Shown here one piece after another: positions 25,214 to 33,390 of a stretch of 64,000 nucleotides of DNA. Each line of letters opens with the position of its first letter. Positions within the stretch are counted from its first letter, which is position 1. Under the pieces are notes generated by a model that was not told the DNA's origin, made no database searches, and was given only the letters and a program-made list of their open reading frames with translations. The DNA lies in the NCBI RefSeq assembly GCF_030316895.1, contig NZ_JASZYV010000001.1, forward strand, positions 1,736,001 through 1,800,000, read 5' to 3'. Source of the stretch: Variovorax dokdonensis (lineage in GTDB: Bacteria; Pseudomonadota; Gammaproteobacteria; Burkholderiales; Burkholderiaceae_C). The translations under genes were made by a program, and so were the position numbers.

Positions 25214-26341
25214 ATGACGAAATCCATTGCAATCATCGGTGCAGGCCTCGGCGGTTTGCTCCTCGCCCGCGTGCTCCACGTCCACGGCATTCAGGCAACC
25301 ATCTACGAGGCGGAGAGTTCGGCGACCGCGCGGTCGCAAGGGGGGATGCTCGACATCCACGAGGCCACAGGGCAGGCGGCATTGCGAACCGCAGGCCTTA
25401 CCAGCGAATTCGAGAAACTCATCTGCTGGGGTGCGGACTGCACACGCGTGCTCGACCAGCACGGCACGGTTCTGGTGGAGAAAGCCGCAAACGACGCGGG
25501 CGGAAGGCCCGAGGTCCAACGAGGCGCCTTGCGCCAAATGCTGTTGGATTCGCTTCCTCACAACGCCGTCCTGTGGGGTCATAGGCTCGCCAATGCCGTA
25601 CCGCTTGGAGCGGGTAGGCATGCCCTGAACTTCACCAATGGGCAGAAGGTCGAGGTGGACCTGCTCATCGGAGCGGACGGGGCCTGGTCGAAAGTCCGCC
25701 CTCTGCTGACCGCGGCCCAGCCGGTGTACTCTGGCATGTCGTACGTCGAGACGTTCGTTCGCGAGTGCGACGAGAAGCATCCGCTGCTCGCAAAGGCGGT
25801 TGGTCAGGGCATGCTGATTGCACCCGATGAGGGCAAGGCCATCATGGCTCACCGCGAACCTGATGCGGTCTTGCACGCCTACACCGCACTCACCAAGTCG
25901 GCGGGCTGGTTCGCTGCCCTGGACTTCGCAAGTGCGGAGGCGAAGCGGCTGGTGGCCAAAGACTTTGAGGATTGGGCGCCTGAGCTGGTGGGGCTCGTCA
26001 CAGATTCAGAGCAGCCGCCCATCCATCGACCCATCTATGAGCTGCCCCGGAATACGCGATGGGCAGCCACCCCGGGCGTGACGCTCGTCGGAGACGCCGC
26101 GCACCTCATGGCGCCGTCGGGGGATGGCGCCAATTTGGCGCTGTTCGACGGGGCTCGGCTGGGCGAGGCCATCGCCCAGAATCCGGCAAGTCTGGAGTCT
26201 GGGCTGCAAGCCTACGAGATTGAGATGTTCGGGCGTAACGAGGCTGCGCGCACAGAAGCCGAAGAGATGCTGAAGGTGCTGTTTGGTCCCGGCGCCGCCC
26301 AGGCGATGCAAGAGTTTTTCAGCAAGGCGAGCGTCGCGTAG
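25214..26341 (+). CDS. FAD-dependent monooxygenase, TetX-like
   Basis: The 375-residue protein is a class A FAD monooxygenase: the Rossmann motif GAGLGG at residues 9-14, a Gly-Gly-Met-Leu-Asp loop (ARSQGGMLDIHEATGQAALR), the DG motif LLIGADGAWSKVR, and the GD motif VTLVGDAAHLMAPSGDGANLAL that contacts the FAD pyrophosphate. These segments and the length are those of the TetX tetracycline-inactivating group and related antibiotic or phenol hydroxylases. Control by an adjacent TetR repressor suits a detoxifying enzyme induced by its substrate. Tetracycline activity cannot be assumed; many environmental relatives act on other ring compounds. Confidence 0.83.
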   Translation: MTKSIAIIGAGLGGLLLARVLHVHGIQATIYEAESSATARSQGGMLDIHEATGQAALRTAGLTSEFEKLICWGADCTRVLDQHGTVLVEKAANDAGGRPEVQRGALRQMLLDSLPHNAVLWGHRLANAVPLGAGRHALNFTNGQKVEVDLLIGADGAWSKVRPLLTAAQPVYSGMSYVETFVRECDEKHPLLAKAVGQGMLIAPDEGKAIMAHREPDAVLHAYTALTKSAGWFAALDFASAEAKRLVAKDFEDWAPELVGLVTDSEQPPIHRPIYELPRNTRWAATPGVTLVGDAAHLMAPSGDGANLALFDGARLGEAIAQNPASLESGLQAYEIEMFGRNEAARTEAEEMLKVLFGPGAAQAMQEFFSKASVA

Positions 26342-26345
26342 GTCG

Positions 26346-26624
26346 GTGCAACGCGTTGCCGCGGGCGCGGGCGGCTTCCTTCTGACGGTGCTCTCTGGTG
26401 CCACAACAGCCATGACGCTGTACCGGCGAGTCGCGCGCGAACCACTGCGCTCGACGGTGCGCGCCGGGTGGCTCGCCTCGACAGGCCTCTTCTTGGTCGC
26501 CGTGGTGGCGGCCGCCAAGCTCCTGTTTGACACAGCGCAAGAAGGGCGGGGCGGGACAGGTCCACGATGCATGCGAATCGGCTGTGCCCGCCCTGGAGTC
26601 CCGCATGTCATCACCCACCCATGA
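26346..26624 (+). CDS. Possible small membrane protein (weak)
   Basis: From a GTG start, the frame codes for 92 residues with two hydrophobic stretches, VAAGAGGFLLTVLSGATTAM and GWLASTGLFLVAVVAAAKLL, separated by a basic loop (YRRVAREPLRSTVR). That is the look of a two-span membrane protein. Against it, there is no good ribosome binding site, the C-terminus overlaps the cytochrome gene by 20 bases, and I recognise no family. It follows the monooxygenase stop closely and might be co-transcribed. Confidence 0.25.
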   Translation: MQRVAAGAGGFLLTVLSGATTAMTLYRRVAREPLRSTVRAGWLASTGLFLVAVVAAAKLLFDTAQEGRGGTGPRCMRIGCARPGVPHVITHP

Positions 26625-27000
26625 GATCCGCCACCGCCGGCGCATTGCCCGGAGCGGGCGAGCCGGCGCTGTCTGCGCATTTGCGGTGCTGATGCTGGCC
26701 GGCGGCGCAGCTTGCGCGCAGGCGCGTGGCTACATGCTCTACAGCCAGCACTGCATCGAGTGTCACACCGAACAGGTGCATTGGCGCGACGGGCGACTGG
26801 CGACGGACTGGCAGAGCCTGAATGCGCAGGTGCGGCGCTGGCAGGCGGTCGCGCGGTTGAACTGGAGCGAGGAAGACATCCAGAACGTCACGCGGCATCT
26901 CAACACGCGCTACTACGACTTCTGGCCGCCCACCGAGGTGACGGTCGTGCCGGTCACCGCGCCGCGTGCGTCGCGAAAGGGCGCGGAGGCCGACCGCTGA
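26605..27000 (+). CDS. Small secreted monoheme cytochrome c-like protein
   Basis: The 131-residue protein has a signal peptide (VCAFAVLMLAGGAACAQA) and a single heme-attachment site CIECH in YSQHCIECHTEQVHW. The following WQSLNAQVRRWQAVARLNWSEEDI resembles a cytochrome c helix. No Met ligand is obvious near the end of the domain, so the distal ligand may be another His or the protein may be high-spin. It would act in the periplasm as an electron carrier. An Arg-rich segment (HEIRHRRRIARSGRAG) precedes the hydrophobic core. It seems to be a single-gene unit, ending before the convergent YSC84 gene. Confidence 0.75.
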   Translation: MSSPTHEIRHRRRIARSGRAGAVCAFAVLMLAGGAACAQARGYMLYSQHCIECHTEQVHWRDGRLATDWQSLNAQVRRWQAVARLNWSEEDIQNVTRHLNTRYYDFWPPTEVTVVPVTAPRASRKGAEADR

Positions 27001-27106
27001 GCAGGCGCCGCCTGGCTTCTAAAGCGGTTGGCGCGCTGCGCACCTGAGCCAGCGCCTTGCTCTGCGTGCAGGCCAGCTCAGGTCAGGTCAGAGGGGCCAG
27101 GGTGGC

Positions 27107-27673
27107 TCAAAGGTCGAGGCGGTTGACCTTGGTCCCGTCGAGACTGAGATTGGCCATGAGGCCTGCGTTGCTCAGCGCATAGCCGACGATGGTCTGTTGC
27201 GCCGTCTGCGTGTCGAGCCCCGCCGACGCGCCGGACTTAAGCATGGTGACCGATGCGTCCGCGCCGGCTGTCCAGCCCCGGCTTGCGCGGAACTTGTCCA
27301 GGGCGTCCTGCGTCATGAACAGGATGTAGACCGCCTTCGAGTCTGCGCCGGCCAGCAGACCAACCGATGCCGCCGTGGTGCTGTAGTAGCCGTCGGTCCG
27401 GCCGCTCACGCGCATCGCGCCCTGGCCGTACGAGCCGCCGATACCCAGCCCGGCAGAAACCACGCTGGGAAAGACGAGCACACCCTTGGCCTTGGACGTC
27501 ATGTCGCGCGAACCCGGCACTTGCGCGTAAAGCTTCGACAAGGCGCTGTCGACGGATGCGTCGATGCTGCTTCGTTTGGCGGCGCTGTCGGCACCGCTGG
27601 ACGACGACGTGGTGGTGCAGGCCGTGGCGAATGCGGCTGCGAGGCCGGACGCAAGGAACGTACGCTTCTTCAT
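27107..27673 (-). CDS. YSC84/SYLF-domain lipoprotein
   Basis: The 188-residue protein begins with a lipoprotein signal (FLASGLAAAFATAC, lipobox ATAC). A SYLF (YSC84) lipid-binding domain follows: SKAKGVLVFPSVVSAGLGIG, GGSYGQGAMRVSGRTDGYYS, then YILFMTQDALDKFRASRGW and the closing NAGLMANLSLDGTKVNRL. Proteins of this type in Burkholderiales are abundant envelope lipoproteins; the SYLF domain binds phosphoinositides in eukaryotes, and its bacterial role is uncertain. The ATG at MKKRTFLASG has an AGGAGAAGTGCC ribosome binding site. Confidence 0.85.
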   Translation of the reverse strand: MKKRTFLASGLAAAFATACTTTSSSSGADSAAKRSSIDASVDSALSKLYAQVPGSRDMTSKAKGVLVFPSVVSAGLGIGGSYGQGAMRVSGRTDGYYSTTAASVGLLAGADSKAVYILFMTQDALDKFRASRGWTAGADASVTMLKSGASAGLDTQTAQQTIVGYALSNAGLMANLSLDGTKVNRLDL

Positions 27674-27861
27674 GGCACTTCTCCTGTGGATGATTGCGGA
27701 ACTCAGGTTTTCAGACCTTGGAGCTTGTCGGTCATGTCCTGTCTCCACTTTGAATGGGCAGGGCCATTGCATCGTGTCGAGAGCCGCCGGAGCTTGATGC
27801 AGATCAAAGAGAAGTGGCGTGTATTCGTCAACCTCGCATGGGCCTGGGCGCTGGCAGTCGA

Positions 27862-29064
27862 TCAGAGTGCCGCCACGCCTGCGCGGATCTCGTTCAGCAA
27901 GGCCGACGTGCAAGGTGACGCCAGCACGCCTTCGCGCTGCGCGATGCCGATGGTCCGCTGCGTCGCCTCCAGCGCGAAGCTCAGCACCACCAAAGTGCCC
28001 GCCTCGATCTCGTAGTGAAGCTGATGCGCCGAGATCGCTGTGAGCATGTCGGTGTCCTGCAGCAGGCCGCGCAGCAGCGCCAGGTCGCCTGTTTCCACTG
28101 CGGGCTCCGGTGCAATCTGGCCCCGATGTTCGAAGGAGCGTTCGAAAAGATCGCGTGCCGGCGCCCCGCGCCGAGATAGTACCCACCGCGCGCGGTGAAG
28201 GTCGGCGAAGGTGATACGCCGACGCCGGGCCAGCGGATGCCCGGCGCGGGCCACCAGCGCAATGCTGTCTTCGAACAGGGGCTCCTGGACCAGGTCACGC
28301 ACCTGCTCGGCCGGGCGCAGGGCGCCGATGATGAAGTCCACATCGCCGCTGCGCAGCGCCGCGGCCAGTGCCTCGTAAGGGCTTTCGACGGTGCTGACAT
28401 GCACCTGCGGATGCTTGTGCAACAGGGTCGCGATGGCAAGGGGCAGGACGCGCGTGCGCGACAGCGGCAGCGCCCCCACCACCACGCTGCCCTGGACAAC
28501 GCCACGAATGGCAGCGAGATCCGAATTGACGGCGCGCAGTTCGGCGAGCGCCCTTCGAAAGCGAAAGGCCAGGAGTGCACCCGCGCGAGTGGGCTGAATG
28601 CCTTGCGCGGAGCGGCTGAACAGCGCGCAGCCCGTGCGCGATTCCAGATCGCGCACCAAGGCGCTCAAGGCCGGCTGCGTCACTCCGAAGCGTTGTGCCA
28701 CCGTCGGCATGTGGTGATGCTCGGCCAAGCCAGCGAACAGTGCGAGGCGCCGTGCGCTGAAGACGGCGGCTTGCAGGGTTCGCGCATCCAGCATCCGCCG
28801 CCCGCCGGCTCCCACGGGCAGGTCGTTGCAGGCAGCGGCGAGTTCAAGGGATACGCGCTGTGCACGGATCAACACGGCGTTGCCATAGACGGTCAGCATC
28901 ATGCCGCGCGCCTTGCGTTCGAACAGGCGAACGCCAAGCGAGTCCTCCAGTTCGGCCAGTGCCCGAGTCACGGCGGAAGCGACACGAAACAGGTGCTCCG
29001 CCGCCTGCGTCACGCTGCCGGCGGCGGCGACGGCAGCGAAGGCCTGCAGGTGGCGCAGATTCAT
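27862..29064 (-). CDS. LysR-type regulator with two tandem helix-turn-helix domains
   Basis: The 400-residue protein is about 100 residues longer than a normal LysR regulator because it carries two DNA-binding domains. The first is at residues 1-65 (MNLRHLQAFAAVAAAGSVTQ, then ALAELEDSLGVRLFERKARG). The second is at about 106-165 (LFAGLAEHHHMPTVAQRFGV, then LVRDLESRTGCALFSRSAQG). A single effector domain follows from about 185. It diverges from three tandem Bug receptor genes and probably controls them. The start MNLRHLQAFA matches the LysR consensus; an in-frame start 20 codons earlier is possible. Confidence 0.82.
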   Translation of the reverse strand: MNLRHLQAFAAVAAAGSVTQAAEHLFRVASAVTRALAELEDSLGVRLFERKARGMMLTVYGNAVLIRAQRVSLELAAACNDLPVGAGGRRMLDARTLQAAVFSARRLALFAGLAEHHHMPTVAQRFGVTQPALSALVRDLESRTGCALFSRSAQGIQPTRAGALLAFRFRRALAELRAVNSDLAAIRGVVQGSVVVGALPLSRTRVLPLAIATLLHKHPQVHVSTVESPYEALAAALRSGDVDFIIGALRPAEQVRDLVQEPLFEDSIALVARAGHPLARRRRITFADLHRARWVLSRRGAPARDLFERSFEHRGQIAPEPAVETGDLALLRGLLQDTDMLTAISAHQLHYEIEAGTLVVLSFALEATQRTIGIAQREGVLASPCTSALLNEIRAGVAAL

Positions 29065-29181
29065 ATTCGGCACGGCGCGGGCGTCGCGCGCCGATTCGAT
29101 AAGTTTTTTCGGACCTGGGCGCATTTCCGAGTGCTTTCAGTTGTCCCCAATATCAGCCAGATGGCGACCGATCGATAAATA

Positions 29182-29213
29182 AATTAGAACGCACGGCAAT
29201 TAGAACGCACAGC
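29182..29213. repeat. Two-copy 16-base tandem repeat in the LysR/Bug divergent promoter
   Basis: AATTAGAACGCACGGC is followed at once by AATTAGAACGCACAGC, one mismatch in 16. The pair lies between the dual-HTH LysR gene and the first of three Bug receptor genes, about 85 bases before the latter's ATG. It could be a pair of regulator binding sites or a simple tandem duplication. The AT-rich run CGATAAATAAATTAG just before it may contain a promoter element. Confidence 0.6.
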
Positions 29214-29298
29214 CGCATCCTGTGCGTGCCGCCAGACTGTGGGTGGTGCAGACAGGTATCGGAGCTGCCCCCAATTCCCCGGAGACAACGAGCAAGCC

Positions 29299-30279
29299 AT
29301 GTTTAGATTCACCACCTTTGCGGCGATCGCCGCCGCCGCCATTTCCGTGATTGCCGCGCCCGCTGCGAAAGCGCAGGAGTTCCCGAGCAAGCCGGTGCGC
29401 ATCATCACGCCGTTCCCTGTGGCCAGCGGCCCCGAGGGCGTGGTTCGCCTGCTGGCCGACAAGCTCAGCCGTGCGTGGGGACAGCCTGTGACGGTCGAGA
29501 ACCGACCGGGCGGGAACGGCTTCATTGCGATCGATGCCTTCAAGCGCGGAGCCAAGGACGGATACGACTTGATCCAGCTCGACAACGTGCACCTGGTGGC
29601 CTATCCGCACTTGTTCAAGAAGCTGCCCTACGACCCAGCCAAGGACTTCGCGCAGATTGCGCCCCTGTTTCGCACCAACTTCTTCTTCACGGTGGCGACC
29701 GACAGCAAGTACAAAAGCGTCGGCCAGATCGTGCAGGACGCCAAGGCGCACCCGGGCGAACTCAACTATGGCTCTTGGTCGGTGGGCAATCCGGTGCACC
29801 TGGGCTCGGCGCTGTTCGAGTCGGTGACGGGTACCAAGATGACGCACGTCATCTACAAGGAGACGACGCAGCTTTACACCGGCGTGGCCACTCAGGAGCT
29901 GTCCTTCGCGCTGGGCACGTTGGGCAGCACACGCGCGCTGTTGCAGTCGGGCCGGCTGCGCTATGTCGCGGTTGCCGCGCCCAAACGCCACCCGGCATTC
30001 CCCGATGTGCCGACGGTGGCAGAGTCGGGTGGGCCGGCTGGCTTCGAGGTCACCGGTTGGACGACTGTCGCTGCACCGCCCGGCCTGCCTGCGGCCGTGG
30101 CCGAAAAGCTCAACCGCGACATCGAGAAGGCGCTCTCGGAACCAGACTTCAAGGCGAAGTTCGACGCCTTCGGCTACGAGCCCTATCCGATCTCGCGCAC
30201 TCAGTTCCAACAACTGGTGCAGACTGAATCGGCGCGCTATGCGGAAGTGATCAAGCAGGCCAAGGTTTCGCTGGACTGA
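29299..30279 (+). CDS. Bug/TctC family receptor (first of three)
   Basis: The 326-residue protein has a signal peptide (TFAAIAAAAISVIAAPAAKA) and Bug motifs: FPSKPVRIITPFPVASGPEG at the N-terminus, then ENRPGGNGFIAIDAFKRGAK. The first loop has PVASGP in place of the usual PPGG, and later blocks such as LNYGSWSVGNPVHLGSALFE differ from the common SSGNG. The binding pocket may therefore differ from its neighbours. GGAGAC lies 13 bases before the ATG. It is the first gene behind the dual-HTH LysR regulator. Confidence 0.86.
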   Translation: MFRFTTFAAIAAAAISVIAAPAAKAQEFPSKPVRIITPFPVASGPEGVVRLLADKLSRAWGQPVTVENRPGGNGFIAIDAFKRGAKDGYDLIQLDNVHLVAYPHLFKKLPYDPAKDFAQIAPLFRTNFFFTVATDSKYKSVGQIVQDAKAHPGELNYGSWSVGNPVHLGSALFESVTGTKMTHVIYKETTQLYTGVATQELSFALGTLGSTRALLQSGRLRYVAVAAPKRHPAFPDVPTVAESGGPAGFEVTGWTTVAAPPGLPAAVAEKLNRDIEKALSEPDFKAKFDAFGYEPYPISRTQFQQLVQTESARYAEVIKQAKVSLD

Positions 30280-30295
30280 ACGGAAGGTCACACAC

Positions 30296-31297
30296 ATGAA
30301 CTGGATGCCAACGCGCCGGCAGGCGTTGATCGCAGCCGGGGCCGGCGCGGTCGTCGGGTCAGCCGGGCGTGCGTGGGCTCAGTCGTCCTACCCCTCGCGA
30401 CCGGTGCACATCGTCGCGCCCTTCACGCCCGGTGGTTCGAGCGACCTTCTGGCACGCGCGATCGGCCAGGCCTTGTCGCAAGGCTGGAACGGACAGGCCG
30501 CCGTCATCGAGAACGTGCCCGGCGCCGGCGGCTCGGTCGGTTCGGAGAAGGTGGCGCGTTCGCCGGCCGACGGCTACATGCTGTTGATGGGCCATACCGG
30601 CACGCTGGCGGTCAATCCGTCGCTCTATCCCAGATTGGGCTATGACCCGGTCAAAAGCTTCGCCCCCGTGGCGATGGTGGCGCGCGTGCCCAACGTGCTG
30701 GTGGTGCATCCTTCCGTGCCGGCCCGCAATCTGGCAGAACTGGTGGCGCTGTCGAAGGCGCAGCCCGAAAAGCTGGCCTATGGCTCCGGCGGCAACGGCA
30801 GCGCGGCGCACATCAGCACGGAGTACCTCAAGCTCAAGACGGGCGCATCGCTCATGCATGTGCCATACCGCGGTACGGCGCCTTCGGTCACCGACCTGCT
30901 CGCAGGCCAGGTCCAGGTGCTGTTTACCGGTGCGCCGGCGCTGCTGCAGCACATCCGCGCCGGCAAGATGCGTGCGCTGGCGGTGTCGAGCCTGCAGCGC
31001 CTGCCGCAGTTGCCCGACGTGCCCACCGTCGCCGAGAGCGGCGTGCCCGGCACCAAGGGATTCGAGGCCGACCAGTGGTACGGCCTGGTGGCACCCGCCG
31101 GCACGCCCGTCGCCATCGTCACGCAGCTCAATGCCGAGGTGAATCGCGCGCTGCAGTCGCCCGAAGTCCAGAACCGGCTGAGTGCAGAGGGCGCGCTCGC
31201 GGCGCCGATGTCACCCCAGGCCTTCGGCCAGCTGATCGCTCAGGAGATCGATCGCTGGCGGCAGGTGGTGAAGGCGGCGAACGTGAAAGTCGAATGA
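30296..31297 (+). CDS. Bug/TctC family receptor (second of three), Tat-like signal
   Basis: The 333-residue protein begins MNWMPTRRQALIAAGAGAVV, a twin-arginine-like signal ending in GRAWAQ. Bug motifs are standard: YPSRPVHIVAPFTPGGSSDL, YGSGGNGSAAHISTEYLKLK and HVPYRGTAPSVTDLLAGQVQ. It follows the first receptor by 16 bases. Bug receptors bind small carboxylic acids or amides through two water-bridged loops. No membrane subunits are encoded here. Confidence 0.88.
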   Translation: MNWMPTRRQALIAAGAGAVVGSAGRAWAQSSYPSRPVHIVAPFTPGGSSDLLARAIGQALSQGWNGQAAVIENVPGAGGSVGSEKVARSPADGYMLLMGHTGTLAVNPSLYPRLGYDPVKSFAPVAMVARVPNVLVVHPSVPARNLAELVALSKAQPEKLAYGSGGNGSAAHISTEYLKLKTGASLMHVPYRGTAPSVTDLLAGQVQVLFTGAPALLQHIRAGKMRALAVSSLQRLPQLPDVPTVAESGVPGTKGFEADQWYGLVAPAGTPVAIVTQLNAEVNRALQSPEVQNRLSAEGALAAPMSPQAFGQLIAQEIDRWRQVVKAANVKVE

Positions 31298-31389
31298 CTT
31301 TCAAAATCAGACTCGAGCAATGCCATGTCGCTCGTTCGAGCGACATGGCTGGCAAGGTGCCACATCACCATTCAAGAACAGGAGATTCC

Positions 31390-32376
31390 ATGTCCAACTT
31401 CACCCGCCGCCGCGCAGCCACGTTGATCGCCGCCGCTGCTTTCGCCGGCTCCGCTTTTCCGCTGAACGCGCTAGCCGATGCATATCCCTCCAAGCCGATC
31501 ACCGTGGTCGTGCCCTATGCGCCCGGCGGTGGCGTCGACATCGTGACCCGCATCGTCACGCAGGAACTGGGCACAGCGCTGGGCCAGACCATCATCGTCG
31601 ACAACAAGCCGGGCGCCTCGACGAACATCGGCATGGCAGCGGTGGCCAAGGCGCCTGCCGACGGCTACACGCTGCTGACGGCATCGCCCTCGCTGACCAG
31701 CAATGGCGCGTTGTTCAAGAACCTGAGCTTCGACCCCGCCAGCGACTTCACGCTGGTCGGCAAGATTGGCTACGCACCGCTGGTCGTCGTGGTGCCGGCC
31801 ACCTCCAAGTTCAAGACGTTCAAAGAATTGGTCGAGTACGGCAAGGCCCACCCCGATGAACTGTCTTACGGCTCGGCCGGCAACGGCAGCTCCGGCCATC
31901 TTGCGAGCGAACTGATGAAGCAGGAGACGGGTGTCAAGGCCATCCACGTGCCCTACAAAGGCGGCAGCCCCGCCATCACCGACCTGATCGGCGGGCGCAT
32001 CTCCTTCATGTCGATCAACCCCCTCGAGGTCATCGCACACATCCAGGCCGGCAAGCTGCGCGCGTTGGCTGTCTACGGCAGCAAGCCCACCGACACGCTG
32101 CCCGACCTGCCGACCACCGCCTCGCTCGGTTGGCCCAAGCTGGACGCCACCGTGTGGTGGGGCCTGATCGGTCCGAAGGGCCTGCCGGCGGATGTGGTGG
32201 CGCGCCTGAACGGCGAACTTCAGAAGACGCTGGCCCGCAAGGATGTGCAGGACAAGCTGGCCACGCGTGGCGCCATCGTCGACACCGGCTCGGCCGCGCA
32301 GTTCGACGCCTTCAACCGCGCCGAGATCGCCAAGTGGACAAAGGTGATCAAGGACGCGGGCATTCAAGCCGACTGA
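31390..32376 (+). CDS. Bug/TctC family receptor (third of three)
   Basis: The 328-residue protein has a basic N-terminus with Arg triplet (NFTRRRAATLIAAAAFAGSA) and signal cleavage after ALADA. Bug motifs: YPSKPITVVVPYAPGGGVDI, NKPGASTNIGMAAVAKAPAD, YGSAGNGSSGHLASELMKQE and HVPYKGGSPAITDLIGGRIS. An AGGAGATT ribosome binding site precedes the ATG. It ends the receptor operon; a strong terminator follows 47 bases later. The 92 bases separating it from the second receptor contain an inverted repeat, ATGTCGCTCG / CGAGCGACAT (31322-31347), which may partly end transcription or protect the upstream RNA. Confidence 0.88.
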   Translation: MSNFTRRRAATLIAAAAFAGSAFPLNALADAYPSKPITVVVPYAPGGGVDIVTRIVTQELGTALGQTIIVDNKPGASTNIGMAAVAKAPADGYTLLTASPSLTSNGALFKNLSFDPASDFTLVGKIGYAPLVVVVPATSKFKTFKELVEYGKAHPDELSYGSAGNGSSGHLASELMKQETGVKAIHVPYKGGSPAITDLIGGRISFMSINPLEVIAHIQAGKLRALAVYGSKPTDTLPDLPTTASLGWPKLDATVWWGLIGPKGLPADVVARLNGELQKTLARKDVQDKLATRGAIVDTGSAAQFDAFNRAEIAKWTKVIKDAGIQAD

Positions 32377-32422
32377 TCGCGCCTCAACGGCCGCAGCGCA
32401 ATGCGCCGCGGCCCGCGCTGAC

Positions 32423-32454
32423 AGCCCGCTGCTTCATCGGCAGCGGGCTTTTTT
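32423..32454 (+). terminator. Rho-independent terminator after the Bug receptor operon
   Basis: AGCCCGCTGC and GCAGCGGGCT form a perfect ten-base stem around a seven-base loop (TTCATCG), followed by a run of T. This is a textbook intrinsic terminator 47 bases after the third Bug receptor. It is the clearest terminator in the window. Confidence 0.92.
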
Positions 32455-32576
32455 GCTGGCCGATGCACATGGCATTCGATCGGCAGTTAGAGTGCGAACA
32501 TGCGCCTGCGCGTGATCCACGCCTGGCGCCATCGAGGCTTTTCGCACGAAGGGCCATACACCCGAAGGAGCGCGCG

Positions 32577-33383
32577 ATGAATTCGCAGTCGGCGGTCAAT
32601 CCGCATTCCGATTTCCTCCGATCGATCCGCTTGTGGCGCGCCGCGGGATGCGCTGCAGCCTGGGTCTTGGCTTGCTGCATCGGGGCGACGCTGCCGCCGT
32701 CGCAGGCCCATGCGCAATCCGTCATTCCCTCCAGCCAACTGGTGTTCAAGAAGGGAAGCAGCGGCACTTCGGTCGTCGGCACGCTCAGAGGGCGCAGCAT
32801 CGAGACGCGCGACTATGTGCTCGCGGCCAAGGCGGGGCAGATCATGACGGTGTCGCTGGCGACGACGTCATCGTCCACCTCCTTCAATGTGCTTCCGCCG
32901 GGCAGCAGCGGAGAAGCCATCTTCGTCGGCGAATTGACGGGCCAAAGAGCATGGACGGGCGAACTGCCGGACGACGGCAACTATGTGATCCGCGTCTACC
33001 TGAACCGGGCTGCGGGGCGTCAGGGTGTCTCGTCCAACTACAAGCTCATTGTTTCGTTGACGAGTGTCGAGCCGGAAGAGGCCACGGAAAAGGACGCGGC
33101 CTCCGACTATGACGCCACCGGGCAGTTGCCGTGCTCGATGGGCGGCGCACCCGCCGGCTCGGTGCTGTGCGACTACGGCGTCAAGCGCGGCGAAGCCGGC
33201 GCGGCGACGCTCGACATCACGCCGCCCGGGGGTGCCAGGCGCACGCTCACGTTTTCAGGCAGCCGCGTGAAGGCCGGGGGCGGCGGATCGGTCAAGGCGT
33301 CCAAGCAGGGCGACGATTGGCTCGTGTCGGTCAACGGCTATGAGCACTACGTCATCCACAAGTCGCTGATCGACGGCAGTTGA
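32577..33383 (+). CDS. Secreted protein with PPC-like domain
   Basis: The 268-residue protein has a long signal peptide (AAGCAAAWVLACCIGATLPP, cleaved near AHAQS). Residues about 50-170 look like a bacterial pre-peptidase C-terminal (PPC) or PliG-type beta domain: GTLRGRSIETRDYVLAAKAG, IMTVSLATTSSSTSFNVLPP and LPDDGNYVIRVYLNR. A second beta-rich part with a Cys pair (LPCSMGGAPAGSVLCDYGVK) follows. PPC-like domains occur in secreted proteases and in g-type lysozyme inhibitors; no protease domain is present, so an envelope binding protein or inhibitor is more likely. CCCGAAGGAG precedes the ATG. It stands alone between a terminator and a gene remnant. Confidence 0.65.
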   Translation: MNSQSAVNPHSDFLRSIRLWRAAGCAAAWVLACCIGATLPPSQAHAQSVIPSSQLVFKKGSSGTSVVGTLRGRSIETRDYVLAAKAGQIMTVSLATTSSSTSFNVLPPGSSGEAIFVGELTGQRAWTGELPDDGNYVIRVYLNRAAGRQGVSSNYKLIVSLTSVEPEEATEKDAASDYDATGQLPCSMGGAPAGSVLCDYGVKRGEAGAATLDITPPGGARRTLTFSGSRVKAGGGGSVKASKQGDDWLVSVNGYEHYVIHKSLIDGS

Positions 33384-33390
33384 GTGCTGC

